The notes under the pieces were generated by a model that saw only the letters and a program-made list of their open reading frames with translations, made no database searches and was not told the DNA's origin. A stretch of DNA of 7,292 bases from Thermoprotei archaeon (lineage in GTDB: Archaea; Thermoproteota; Thermoprotei; Thermofilales; B15-G2), in assembly GCA_003649445.1 (NCBI GenBank), contig QMRV01000087.1, forward strand, positions 1 through 7,292. The letters are read 5' to 3'. Each line of letters begins with the position of its first letter. Within the stretch, counting starts at the first letter, position 1. This document shows, in pieces, positions 1-6,854 of the stretch. Both the position numbers and the translations under genes were made by a program.

Positions 1-297
1 TACACCGATGTGCTGGTGCTCGACGAGTTGATCTACGTCTCCAAAAGGAAGTACAACATCCCGTATAACATCTCAATAGAATTCACGGAGACAAACATCC
101 TCCCCTACGTTACCGTGCTCAACTTGGGTGAAGAAGAATACAAGTACGCCGCAGAAATAATCACTAAACATGACCTAAAACCCTCAGATGCCCTCCATGT
201 AGGTGCAATGATAAACAACGATATCACGCTAATAGTTAGCGAGGACGGGGAATTCGACCGCATCCCAGCTGTGAAAAGATTATGGATAGAGCGATGA
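1..297 (+). CDS. PIN-domain protein, C-terminal part (VapC-like ribonuclease family), 5' end outside the window
   Basis: The reading frame is open from the first base, so the gene is cut by the window edge; the GTG at 10 is probably internal because the residues before it (YTD) continue the same fold. About 98 residues remain. The pattern fits the second half of a PIN domain: VLDELIYV with a conserved acidic residue early, then LKPSDALHVGAM carrying the third acidic residue on a helix, then the final strand and acidic motif SEDGEFDRIPAVKRL, which matches the usual D-x-D-F/D-R-I/V-P ending. PIN proteins are Mg/Mn-dependent ribonucleases, and most small archaeal ones are VapC toxins paired with an upstream VapB-type antitoxin. 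The partner, if there is one, would lie to the left. The catalytic N-terminal Asp is outside the window, so activity cannot be judged. The gene runs opposite to the repair operon and is probably unrelated to it. Confidence 0.82.
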   Translation, partial: YTDVLVLDELIYVSKRKYNIPYNISIEFTETNILPYVTVLNLGEEEYKYAAEIITKHDLKPSDALHVGAMINNDITLIVSEDGEFDRIPAVKRLWIER

Positions 298-348
298 GAA
301 CTACAAGCCGGTGTGAATAGTTTTCAGGTCAAGACTTGGTGAGTACAA

Positions 349-501
349 ATGTCTGAAGAACTAGGCGTTAGGGGTATGAGCGTGCTGGAAGATAAGGTTG
401 AGGAGTTGGCTACGCTTTTTGAAAAGGAGGAGAGGCTAGCTTCCTCATCACAACTGCCCTTCCATCCCGAGTTTCACAGATGGTCTCCTAGCTCTCCTTA
501 A
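349..501 (+). CDS. Small hypothetical ORF, 50 codons, possibly a truncated gene
   Basis: The ATG at 349 lies 5 nt after GGTGAG (338-343), a good archaeal SD, 51 nt beyond the PIN gene stop and on the same strand. The first 31 residues (MSEELGVRGM, then a charged helix ending EKEERLA) look like real amphipathic coiled-coil protein. The last 18 or so residues are Ser/Pro/His-rich (ending HRWSPSSP) and look like non-coding sequence read through. That region is antisense to the tail of a likely decayed minus-strand gene. I therefore read this as the surviving N-terminus of a longer gene, cut at roughly 440-450. It could instead be a genuine small protein made with the PIN protein. I do not recognise the family. 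Confidence 0.35.
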   Translation: MSEELGVRGMSVLEDKVEELATLFEKEERLASSSQLPFHPEFHRWSPSSP

Positions 502-770
502 CGTAGCTTACCAGTTCATCTACGTTCGACTATCTTCGCCCTATGCCCCCTTCTAGGTAGATGCTCGCCTAAGCCCCTCAAAAGTTGAAGGACCTCATCC
601 AAAGGTCCGAGCGTTTTCTCGGGCCAAAACACGCATGCCAATATCAACGCACTCTAATGCCCATACATAGCTAAGGAAACCTGTTGGGAGGAAGCGTTAT
701 TCTAGGTTAAGTAAGCTCTGGATACCGACCTGAATGTCTTAAGACCAAGTTTAATAAGGGATTCGCTTTC
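488..770 (-). pseudogene. Probable decayed gene of unknown family (in-frame stops and a frameshift)
   Basis: One minus-strand frame from 770 down to 516 reads like protein but is interrupted by TAG at 702-704 and TAG at 654-656. The best-preserved part (653-519) reads SALILACVFWPEKT, then LDEVLQLLRGLGEHLP, then HRAKIVERR before TGA at 516-518. Moving to the neighbouring frame at about 520 continues naturally as DELVSYVKES and ends in TAG at 488-490, which suggests a small indel near 520-526. The frame closes at an upstream TAG at 771-773. TAG ends nurA, herA and rad50, so read-through by recoding is unlikely. The longest intact piece with a start (TTG at 647) is only 43 codons. It is tail-to-tail with the small + ORF and follows rad50. 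I do not recognise the family; it may be chance, but composition and frame consistency favour a remnant. Confidence 0.3.
590..625. other. Two overlapping, mutually exclusive hairpins
   Basis: GGACCT (590-595) pairs with AGGTCC (603-608) across a 7-nt loop. GGTCCGAG (604-611) pairs with CTCGGGCC (618-625) across a 6-nt loop, with one G-U if read on the + strand. Both use the same GGTCC at 604-608, so only one can form. There is no U-run after either, so this is not a typical terminator. The element lies inside the decayed minus-strand gene, so it may be chance. Confidence 0.25.
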
Positions 771-800
771 CTACATGTATTCCCAGAAGCAAGTTTAATA
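746..800. repeat. 11-bp direct repeat, two copies
   Basis: CAAGTTTAATA occurs at 746-756 and again exactly at 790-800, 44 bp apart, in the gap downstream of rad50. It is AT-rich and resembles a TATA element, but no convincing start codon lies at the right distance on either strand. Two copies are too few to call a regulatory array. Confidence 0.3.
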
Positions 801-853
801 TTAACCTACGATAACGAGGCACCCCTCCATATGTCACCCCTTCTTTGTGTATC

Positions 854-2842
854 CTACTTCCACCTTTGGCTTACTATTGATGCCCCGTCTTCTCCTATGG
901 ATACCTCAAGAATGTTATTAGCGTACTCCTCGCCAAGCCCGTGGTGAGTCACTAGTATCACCTGCCCAATCTTCTCGGCAACCTTGGCTATACTCTCGAC
1001 CAGCTGTGGAAGGTTTTGGGAATCAACGCCATATGTTGGCTCGTCGAGTATTAGGAACCTTGAGCCTCCTGTCTCCTCTAAGATGGCGAGTCTCAGGGCT
1101 AGGGATATCAGGGTCTGGTGCCCACCCCCAACCCTGTCTGCAGGGATCATCTCTGAAAGGCCTCTTTGGTGAACGTAAACCCTGTAGTTGTCAGGATCTA
1201 TATGAAACTTCGTGTAAACCCTTTGATCCGTAAAGCTGTCGAACAGTCTCTTAGCGCGAAGTGCTACGCGTCTCAGGCATCCTTCCCTAACCTGCTCGAT
1301 GGCGTTTTCAAGCCTGTTTACCAGCTGGCTTGCTAGTGCCAACGCCCTCTTCCTTACACGAAGTCTCTCTAACTTCTTTCTAAGCGTCTCTAGCTCCTCA
1401 ATAGCTCGCCTCCTATTCATCTCGGAATTTTTCAAGTCTTCCTTCTTACGTTCCAGCTCCTGTTTCGCCCGTTTAAGATCTTCAGGGCTCATCACTAGGC
1501 GACTTTCAACCTTGGCGTAAAGATCCTCGTCACTTGGGTCGAGTTCTAACTCGAGGCTAGCTAGGAGCTCCTTTATCCGAAGCTTGAGATTCTCAAGGCT
1601 CTGGGAGAGCTTCTTGATCTCCTTCAAATGCTTCTCTACCTTATGAATGGTCTTAACAGCATTCTCACGCTTCAAATCCAAGTCTCTCAGCTCCTCCTCC
1701 TTCTTCGTAATAGCGGATTCAAGTTCATTTAACTCCTCCTCTAAAGGCTTAACCTCTTTCTCAAGCTCCTCAGCCCGTCTCAGCTTTTCCGTTGAAAGCC
1801 TCTTAATCAGATCCGGCTTGATCATTTGACCGCAAGTTGGACACTCAGCTATCCCCTTCTTGAGAAGCTCTCTATGCCTTTCAGCCTCCTCCCTCAGTTG
1901 CTCAGCTTTAGCCTTGAACTTACTCACCTGCTCCCTGATGGCATCCCGCCTATCCTCAAGATCCTCCAAGGACTTAGAGAGGACTTTAACCTGCTCCTCA
2001 AGTTGTGCGCTTATCTTCCTTAACTGTTCTAGGCTCTTAGCTTCGACGTTATCGAGGAGAGTCTTTACGGCCGTTTCCTTCTCTTTCACTTTATTACCTA
2101 AGTCATCCCTTCTCTTAATCAGGCTTAGCAATTTTTCAAGCTCAGGAGACTCAGCCTTCCTTATCCTCTCCTGAAGTTCCTTAACCTCTCGTTTAAGCCT
2201 TTCAACCTTCTCTTCAAGGAGCTTGAGGTTTTCCTTCTTAACCGGGATCTCCTCCTCTAGTCGCTCTACGAGGGTCTCCACGTCCCTTCCCTCCCACTTT
2301 GAAAGTATCTTCCCAGCTTCATCCAACTGCTTCGCCAACTCCCTCAGCACGTTTATCCCAAGCACAGCATCCATGTCCTCCCTCTTAGGACTCAGTATCT
2401 CAGTGAGTCTGCCCTGTCTAACGTAGGCGACGTTCATGAACCTCTTGAAGCCTAGTCCCATGGCCTCCCTAGAAATGATTCTCCTGACCTCCTCTTTCTT
2501 AGACACGCCAAGGGGCTTACCCTCAACGAGTAGCATGACCCTCTCTGTTCTAAAACGCCCTCCCTTCCTGAGCCTCCCGGTAAACTCAGTCTCATAAAGC
2601 CTGCCATCTACGCCCCTGAACTTGAGTCTCACGGTCATCGATGTGCGAGGACCAAGTCTCGAGACGAGTAGCGAGTCATGTATATCTGGTAACTTCCCGT
2701 ATAGCCCGTAGATGATTCCCTCTAGGATAGAGGTTTTACCAGCGTTGTTCCTTCCAGTTATCAAGTTCAGCCCCTCGGTGAACCTAATCTTTGTCGGATG
2801 GCTGAAACCCTGGAACCCTGTTAGCATAAGCTCCTTTATCAT
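854..2842 (-). CDS. rad50: DNA double-strand break repair ATPase Rad50
   Basis: Rad50 is the ABC/SMC-like ATPase of the Mre11-Rad50 complex; ATP-driven closing and opening of its heads controls Mre11 access to DNA ends and tethering. Numbered from ATG 2842 (662 aa): Walker A GRNNAGKT at 30-37, Q-loop Gln about 143 (YVRQG), long coiled coil about 170-510 broken in the middle by the zinc hook CPTC (Cys 334 and 337), signature region about 570-580, Walker B FLILDEPTYGVD with Asp600-Glu601, and the switch His at about 633-634 (VTHH). The ATG at 2842 is chosen over an in-frame GTG at 2848 because GGAGGTG (2848-2854) lies 5 nt before it and would overlap the GTG. The start overlaps the mre11 stop as ATGA. 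Odd points: it is shorter than the usual roughly 850-900 aa, with arms of only about 160 residues, and the signature reads VGGGHQ instead of LSGGE/Q. Hook, Walker motifs and the mre11 neighbour make the identity firm. Confidence 0.95.
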   Translation of the reverse strand: MIKELMLTGFQGFSHPTKIRFTEGLNLITGRNNAGKTSILEGIIYGLYGKLPDIHDSLLVSRLGPRTSMTVRLKFRGVDGRLYETEFTGRLRKGGRFRTERVMLLVEGKPLGVSKKEEVRRIISREAMGLGFKRFMNVAYVRQGRLTEILSPKREDMDAVLGINVLRELAKQLDEAGKILSKWEGRDVETLVERLEEEIPVKKENLKLLEEKVERLKREVKELQERIRKAESPELEKLLSLIKRRDDLGNKVKEKETAVKTLLDNVEAKSLEQLRKISAQLEEQVKVLSKSLEDLEDRRDAIREQVSKFKAKAEQLREEAERHRELLKKGIAECPTCGQMIKPDLIKRLSTEKLRRAEELEKEVKPLEEELNELESAITKKEEELRDLDLKRENAVKTIHKVEKHLKEIKKLSQSLENLKLRIKELLASLELELDPSDEDLYAKVESRLVMSPEDLKRAKQELERKKEDLKNSEMNRRRAIEELETLRKKLERLRVRKRALALASQLVNRLENAIEQVREGCLRRVALRAKRLFDSFTDQRVYTKFHIDPDNYRVYVHQRGLSEMIPADRVGGGHQTLISLALRLAILEETGGSRFLILDEPTYGVDSQNLPQLVESIAKVAEKIGQVILVTHHGLGEEYANNILEVSIGEDGASIVSQRWK

Positions 2843-4089
2843 CTGCACACCTCCTCAAGGAGTCTAACCCACTCTTCGACGAACCTCCTTCTTCTGCTAT
2901 CTATGAGTATATGAGTTCTTTCGCTTGCGTACTCCTCGAGTTCGCTAACCACTTCATTCTTCAGCTCTTGAACCCTCTCCATGACCTGATCTAGGGGTTG
3001 AAAAACTCTCTCAAGAACTTCGTCCATCGTTGGGATGGATGGCAGGGGTACCCTCTCTGAGCCCATCTCCGAAACCTCACAGACCAGAACTACATGGAGG
3101 ATGGGCTCGGTGGCCTCGGATTCAGCAATCTTCTTCAGCTTTCTCTCGAGCTCGAACGCATCGTCTGAAGTGATTCCTTTAACGGAGAGTCTAGCTATCC
3201 CTCTCTTACCTAGAGCCTTTAGCCTCTCCCTATACGCCTCTAAGCTCTTAGAGACCTCCGAGATAAACCATGAGGCTGGTTTGACAGCACCATATGATGA
3301 AACCTCCAAATTACAGATGTCGTAAAGCCTGTTGATCTCCACGAACCTAGGCTTCCCATTCTCAATCACGTAGACTCCGAAGGGCCCCTCGTCAGTAAGG
3401 TTTATGGCCTCAGTTGCACCAGGCGTGAGCACTAAGGGCTTGGGGTAAGGCTTGACGTAGCCATGGTAGTGTCCAGCTACCACTAGATCGACGGGAAGTC
3501 GTTTAAGGTCGCTGAGCCGTATGGTCGAGTGGCTCGGGCAACCTGGGGGTATGGGTTGAAGCCCCTCTATGAATGAGTGGAGGACGAGCACTCTAAAACC
3601 TCCCTTGGCGAGAGCCTTCTCGATCAGAGGCTTCGCGACCTGAAACTTTGCCCTTATGAACGGGTGATATCCTAGGGCCGTAATCGTGACCTCTTCAAGC
3701 GAGAGACTTTCAACTTCACCCCTAAGCATCCTATCTCCTAAGACTTTGAGGTACCTTGCGAGTGGGTGTTTGACGTAGTCTAGCGCACTCCTCTCTGGCG
3801 TTCCGTCGTGATTCCCCCTTACCACTATTATGCTGGATTCTCCAAGCCCGAGCTCCTCAACAAGCCTGTGAAGCTCCTCCTTTACAAACATGGAGTCCCC
3901 AGGTGTCATGTAGGCCTTCTCAAAGAGGTCTCCGGCGTGAATCACGCAGTCCACACGCTCCTCTATGAAGGCGTCTATGGCTCTACTGAAGGCATACCTG
4001 AAAGCCTGCCTTCTCAGCTCCCTAACCTCACTTGGGATGCACCTGCCTACATGAGTGTCGCTGAAGACGCCTATCCTCAAACCTACCAC
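2839..4089 (-). CDS. mre11: DNA repair nuclease Mre11
   Basis: Mn-dependent 3'-5' exonuclease and endonuclease of the calcineurin-like phosphoesterase family, partner of Rad50 in break-end processing. All five phosphoesterase motifs are present (numbering from GTG 4089, 416 aa): FSDTHVG (Asp11, His13), HAGD (Asp54), RGNHD (Asn93, His94, Asp95), LHSFIEG (His171) and GHYHG (His207, His209). After about residue 240 comes the capping domain, and the C-terminus (about 355-416) is charged and helical, where archaeal Mre11 usually binds the base of the Rad50 coiled coil. The start is uncertain. GTG 4089 overlaps the herA stop by 7 nt. TTG 4080 gives MRIGVFSDTH, placing the first metal Asp at residue 8 as in Pyrococcus Mre11, and lies 6 nt after GAGGTG (4087-4092). 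I slightly favour TTG 4080 but give the longer form. The stop overlaps the rad50 ATG by 4 nt. Confidence 0.95.
   Translation of the reverse strand: MVGLRIGVFSDTHVGRCIPSEVRELRRQAFRYAFSRAIDAFIEERVDCVIHAGDLFEKAYMTPGDSMFVKEELHRLVEELGLGESSIIVVRGNHDGTPERSALDYVKHPLARYLKVLGDRMLRGEVESLSLEEVTITALGYHPFIRAKFQVAKPLIEKALAKGGFRVLVLHSFIEGLQPIPPGCPSHSTIRLSDLKRLPVDLVVAGHYHGYVKPYPKPLVLTPGATEAINLTDEGPFGVYVIENGKPRFVEINRLYDICNLEVSSYGAVKPASWFISEVSKSLEAYRERLKALGKRGIARLSVKGITSDDAFELERKLKKIAESEATEPILHVVLVCEVSEMGSERVPLPSIPTMDEVLERVFQPLDQVMERVQELKNEVVSELEEYASERTHILIDSRRRRFVEEWVRLLEEVCR
2848..2854 (-). promoter_or_regulatory. Shine-Dalgarno of rad50, inside the end of mre11
   Basis: On the minus strand GGAGGTG ends 5 nt before ATG 2842. 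It decides the rad50 start, because the alternative GTG at 2848 begins within the SD itself. It sits in the last codons of mre11 (EEVCR), consistent with coupled translation. Confidence 0.75.
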
Positions 4090-5615
4090 CTCTCTCTCCG
4101 AGCTCTCTCTAGGGTCTCGCCTATCACCCGATCCAGCTCCCTAAGCCTAGGGGTCACACCCTTATGGACGGTCATCCTGGCCCCGACCTTTATTTGAACT
4201 GGTAGCGGGGTGAACGGACCTACGAGGACGGCCTCACCTCGGTTCAGAGATGGCAGATCTCCCACAAGTCTCTGGCTGAAGCTCTCGCTTGCGCTTTCGA
4301 TCATGCTCTGATCCTGGGAGTTGACTATCTTCAGCACCGCGTAGTTCCCCACGTTTGCCAAGATGTCCGGATCTATGCTCCTAGGTCTCTGGCTTATCAG
4401 GGTTATGAATAGCCCGAACTTGGCTCCTTCCCTTATCGCTGTCGACACGGCCCTCACCGCGTAGCGACTGCCACCCTTAGAAGCCACTCTGTGAGCCTCC
4501 TCTATGAACAAGAACGTTGGAGGGGCCTTAGCCGGGTCTCCAGAGTTTTCGACTAGATGCCTGAATAATAGGTCAACCAGCATCCCCACATAGGTATCCT
4601 GAATCCTAGACCTCAGCCCCCTGAGACATATTACGCTAAGTGTTTTAGGTCTCAGTAGCTCCTCAACGTTAAAAGGCTCCCTGCCGAGGGGAATGTCCTC
4701 CTTAAGGTCTTCAAGCCTCATGAGGATAGTCGCAAGCCTCTCCTTCTCCTTCGTTGTAGACTTTTCATTTTCTATCTTTTCCCTGAACATGTCTATCAGA
4801 TCTTCAATGCCAAAATCTCCCTTCTTAGAAAGTTTTTCGATGGCATTCCTGAGCTCTATTCTCTGGAGAGATCCCAGTTCAGGGCCTAGAAGCTGGCAGA
4901 ACGCTCTGTGGGGTATCTGCTTAGGGCTTATGTTCAGCGTTCTCTGCTTTGCAGTCACACCTGGAACCCTTGGGGCCCCTGGAGGATAGTAGACCACCAC
5001 GTCGAACTCGCCGTGCACGTCATTGCCCTCGGCCATCCTGTCCATCATTACATAGTCTCCGTGGAAGTCTATCGCTATTACTGGGAAGTTTGTGTTTCTC
5101 AGGATCTCCTCCATGATCTTCCCAGCTAGGTAAGACTTCCCAGCCCTCGTCATGGCTAAGATGGCGAGGTGAAACTCGAGATCCTGGAGGTGAACTCTGA
5201 CGGGAACCTTGGGTCTGTTAACTAAGTTGCCGACCTCAATAGGTATTTTGTCCTCCTCGCCCTTGAAGAACTCCTTGAGCAGGTGATCTTCCGCTCTATA
5301 GACAGGGGAGTTCGGTCTCGGCGCTGTCTTAGGTCGGATAAGCCTTCCCTCCTTCTTATAGCCCAAGACCTCAACCTCCATTAGGGTGTAGCCTGCAGGC
5401 CGGGGGTAAGTCCTATCTCCTGCCATCCCAGGCCTAGCTAAGGGGTCAACTGCATTAACGTTCACGATCTCTCCAAGAACCTGAACGGTTCCAACCCCAT
5501 ACTCGTCGACATCAACTACCACGTACTCGTGAAGTGGTACTGTCACATCGGTATCCGCCTGGAACCTGAAAGACTGGGGCGACGCCCCCTCTACGACCGT
5601 TCCAATCCGATCCAT
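4083..5615 (-). CDS. herA: HerA DNA translocase/helicase
   Basis: HerA is a hexameric FtsK/VirB4-like ATPase that pumps double-stranded DNA and works with NurA in end resection. The protein is 510 aa, a normal length for HerA. Visible parts: an N-terminal beta-rich HAS-barrel (about 1-90, starting RIGTVVEG), a RecA-like core with Walker A AMTRAGKS (about 154-161), an acidic strand AIDFHGDY after it (about 181-188), a helical insertion about 235-325, Walker B FLFIEEAH with Glu372-Glu373, the SQRP segment typical of the family (about 408-411), and a C-terminal beta tail with GPFTPLPVQIK (about 466-476). ATG 5615 is supported by GGGAGG (5624-5629) 8 nt upstream, and it begins 2 nt after the nurA stop. 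Its stop overlaps or closely abuts the mre11 start. The P-loop departs from the textbook GxxGxGKS: the first Gly is Ala and the middle one Arg. Confidence 0.95.
   Translation of the reverse strand: MDRIGTVVEGASPQSFRFQADTDVTVPLHEYVVVDVDEYGVGTVQVLGEIVNVNAVDPLARPGMAGDRTYPRPAGYTLMEVEVLGYKKEGRLIRPKTAPRPNSPVYRAEDHLLKEFFKGEEDKIPIEVGNLVNRPKVPVRVHLQDLEFHLAILAMTRAGKSYLAGKIMEEILRNTNFPVIAIDFHGDYVMMDRMAEGNDVHGEFDVVVYYPPGAPRVPGVTAKQRTLNISPKQIPHRAFCQLLGPELGSLQRIELRNAIEKLSKKGDFGIEDLIDMFREKIENEKSTTKEKERLATILMRLEDLKEDIPLGREPFNVEELLRPKTLSVICLRGLRSRIQDTYVGMLVDLLFRHLVENSGDPAKAPPTFLFIEEAHRVASKGGSRYAVRAVSTAIREGAKFGLFITLISQRPRSIDPDILANVGNYAVLKIVNSQDQSMIESASESFSQRLVGDLPSLNRGEAVLVGPFTPLPVQIKVGARMTVHKGVTPRLRELDRVIGETLERARRERW
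4087..4092 (-). promoter_or_regulatory. Shine-Dalgarno supporting the TTG 4080 start of mre11
   Basis: GAGGTG on the minus strand matches the anti-SD core and is 6 nt before TTG 4080. The competing GTG start at 4089 lies inside this motif and would rely on GGAG at 4096-4099, also 6 nt away. The two options cannot be fully separated from sequence alone. Confidence 0.5.
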
Positions 5616-5617
5616 GG

Positions 5618-6850
5618 CTAAAACCTCCCAAGATACAGATCCCGTATGACCCTCCTCCTAAGTCTGACACTAAAGCCCTTGCGCCTAAGAGCGTCCCTTA
5701 TTAGGGGCTCGTAAGTCTCCATGAACGTCCCTTTCCCGAGCCTGACAAGTTCGTCAACGTCTAGGAGTGGCCTGAGCGTGTGCGGTGGCGTGCTGAGAAA
5801 GTTCAGAGCCGAGGCGACGGAGCGTGCGTGGGTTACCCCGTTTTCGGAAATCTCATCAATGTTAAGGTCTCCCCAATTCCCTTGGTAAAACGTGGCTAAG
5901 GAGTCTACTCTGTACACTCCAAGTCCATGATGCGGTCTCCAGTAGGTGACATAGAGAGGTCGGATCCCGTAAAGCTCGTCTAGAAGTTCAACGATGGATT
6001 TGAGTTCTTCGAAACGGCTCCACCTAGCTCTGAGGCGGGAATCCCACCAGCTTTCGGTTCCAGCCCTAATCTCCTCGGTTAGGTAGAGGGTGTGAGGCGC
6101 TAGGACAAGTGGCGTAGTGAATCCCGGATCGGAGGTAACAAACTCAACCTCTTCTTGATCTGAGCTTGGAACTTTAAGCTCCTCCATGACAAGCCTAACA
6201 ATCGAATCGTCTTCTAGAGCCTTGAGCGTCTTTACTATTCTCTTCAGGCTTCTCTCCCTACCTATATCGATCCCGCGATTCTTTAGGTAGTCTAAGGCAA
6301 GCCTAACCCTCAGGTAGCTAACATCACTATCCTTTGAGAACCCAACCGGCGTAACTTCCCTCCTTAGGCAGGTCTTCAGGAACTTCACGAGGGCTTTTAG
6401 GAAGACTTCGACGTACTTTGCCCTTCTGACCAGAACCTCAGCCGAGAGTGGGAGAACCGGGTATAGGGTTCCATCAGCCACAGCTATAGCCCCCCTAGGA
6501 AGCACCTCAACGGCTCTTGTAAGAAGCTCAAGTTCGAGGGCTCTGAGACAGTATCTCCTACCCTCAAGTCTATGCCCGACCTCAACCCAAACCTCAGCCA
6601 GCGGATCGCTCTCAGATAAGACGCATGCAGCCCTCAGAAGCCATACGGTCAACCCTCCAGAGTATCTCACTGATCCAGAAGAGCCATCGCAGACGGCAAA
6701 ACCACTGGGCTCGGAGGATCCTGAGAAGGGGTTCCATACGAGGGATAGAGACTCTCTAATGGGGTACTTGACGGAGCCCTCTGGTAGGGCTAGATCCTCA
6801 ATCGCCTCTTCAAGACGCGCCTCAAACATAGATCGAAAGATGCCTTCCAT
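5618..6850 (-). CDS. nurA: NurA nuclease, HerA partner
   Basis: NurA is a Mn-dependent 5'-3' nuclease with an RNase H-like fold that acts as a dimer docked on the HerA hexamer. From ATG 6850 it is 410 aa. The family's opening motif is at 51-58 (FAVCDGSS, metal-binding Asp55), the second acidic motif at 121-130 (AIAVADGTLY, Asp126), a VGFSKDSD segment at 169-176, and the C-terminal region holds YRVDSL (Asp316) and HARSVA (His341). The frame extends upstream to an ATG at 6973, but I reject that start: AAGGAGG (6860-6866) is 9 nt before ATG 6850, the short form puts the first Asp at about 55, close to positions known for other NurA proteins (low 50s), and the extra 41 residues are atypical and overlap another ORF in a different frame. 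herA follows after 2 nt, matching the physical NurA-HerA complex. Confidence 0.93.
   Translation of the reverse strand: MEGIFRSMFEARLEEAIEDLALPEGSVKYPIRESLSLVWNPFSGSSEPSGFAVCDGSSGSVRYSGGLTVWLLRAACVLSESDPLAEVWVEVGHRLEGRRYCLRALELELLTRAVEVLPRGAIAVADGTLYPVLPLSAEVLVRRAKYVEVFLKALVKFLKTCLRREVTPVGFSKDSDVSYLRVRLALDYLKNRGIDIGRERSLKRIVKTLKALEDDSIVRLVMEELKVPSSDQEEVEFVTSDPGFTTPLVLAPHTLYLTEEIRAGTESWWDSRLRARWSRFEELKSIVELLDELYGIRPLYVTYWRPHHGLGVYRVDSLATFYQGNWGDLNIDEISENGVTHARSVASALNFLSTPPHTLRPLLDVDELVRLGKGTFMETYEPLIRDALRRKGFSVRLRRRVIRDLYLGRF
5624..5629 (-). promoter_or_regulatory. Shine-Dalgarno of herA, within the end of nurA
   Basis: GGGAGG on the minus strand lies 8 nt before ATG 5615 and inside the last codons of nurA (LGRF), whose TAG is at 5618-5620. 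This places herA translation directly behind termination of nurA. Confidence 0.65.
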
Positions 6851-6854
6851 GGTT

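Noticed and set aside
654..704. TAG codons in the decayed gene as pyrrolysine or other recoding sites
   Set aside because: TAG is the ordinary stop of nurA, herA and rad50 in this window, so recoding is unlikely; a frameshift near the end also points to decay.
298..853. tRNA, C/D-box RNA, CRISPR or mobile element in the gap
   Set aside because: I found no cloverleaf, no paired C and D boxes, no regularly spaced repeats and no transposase fragment.
984..2426. Plus-strand ORFs antisense to rad50
   Set aside because: Ser/Leu/Phe-rich mirror products of the Lys/Glu-rich coiled coil; no SD or promoter.
2843..2848. GTG 2848 as the rad50 start
   Set aside because: It begins inside the SD that clearly serves ATG 2842; the two added residues have no support.
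3808..4197. 129-codon plus-strand ORF across the mre11-herA junction
   Set aside because: Antisense to two clearly conserved proteins and without domain signal or start signals.
4693..5129. Plus-strand ORFs antisense to herA
   Set aside because: Shadow frames over conserved HerA core; composition not protein-like.
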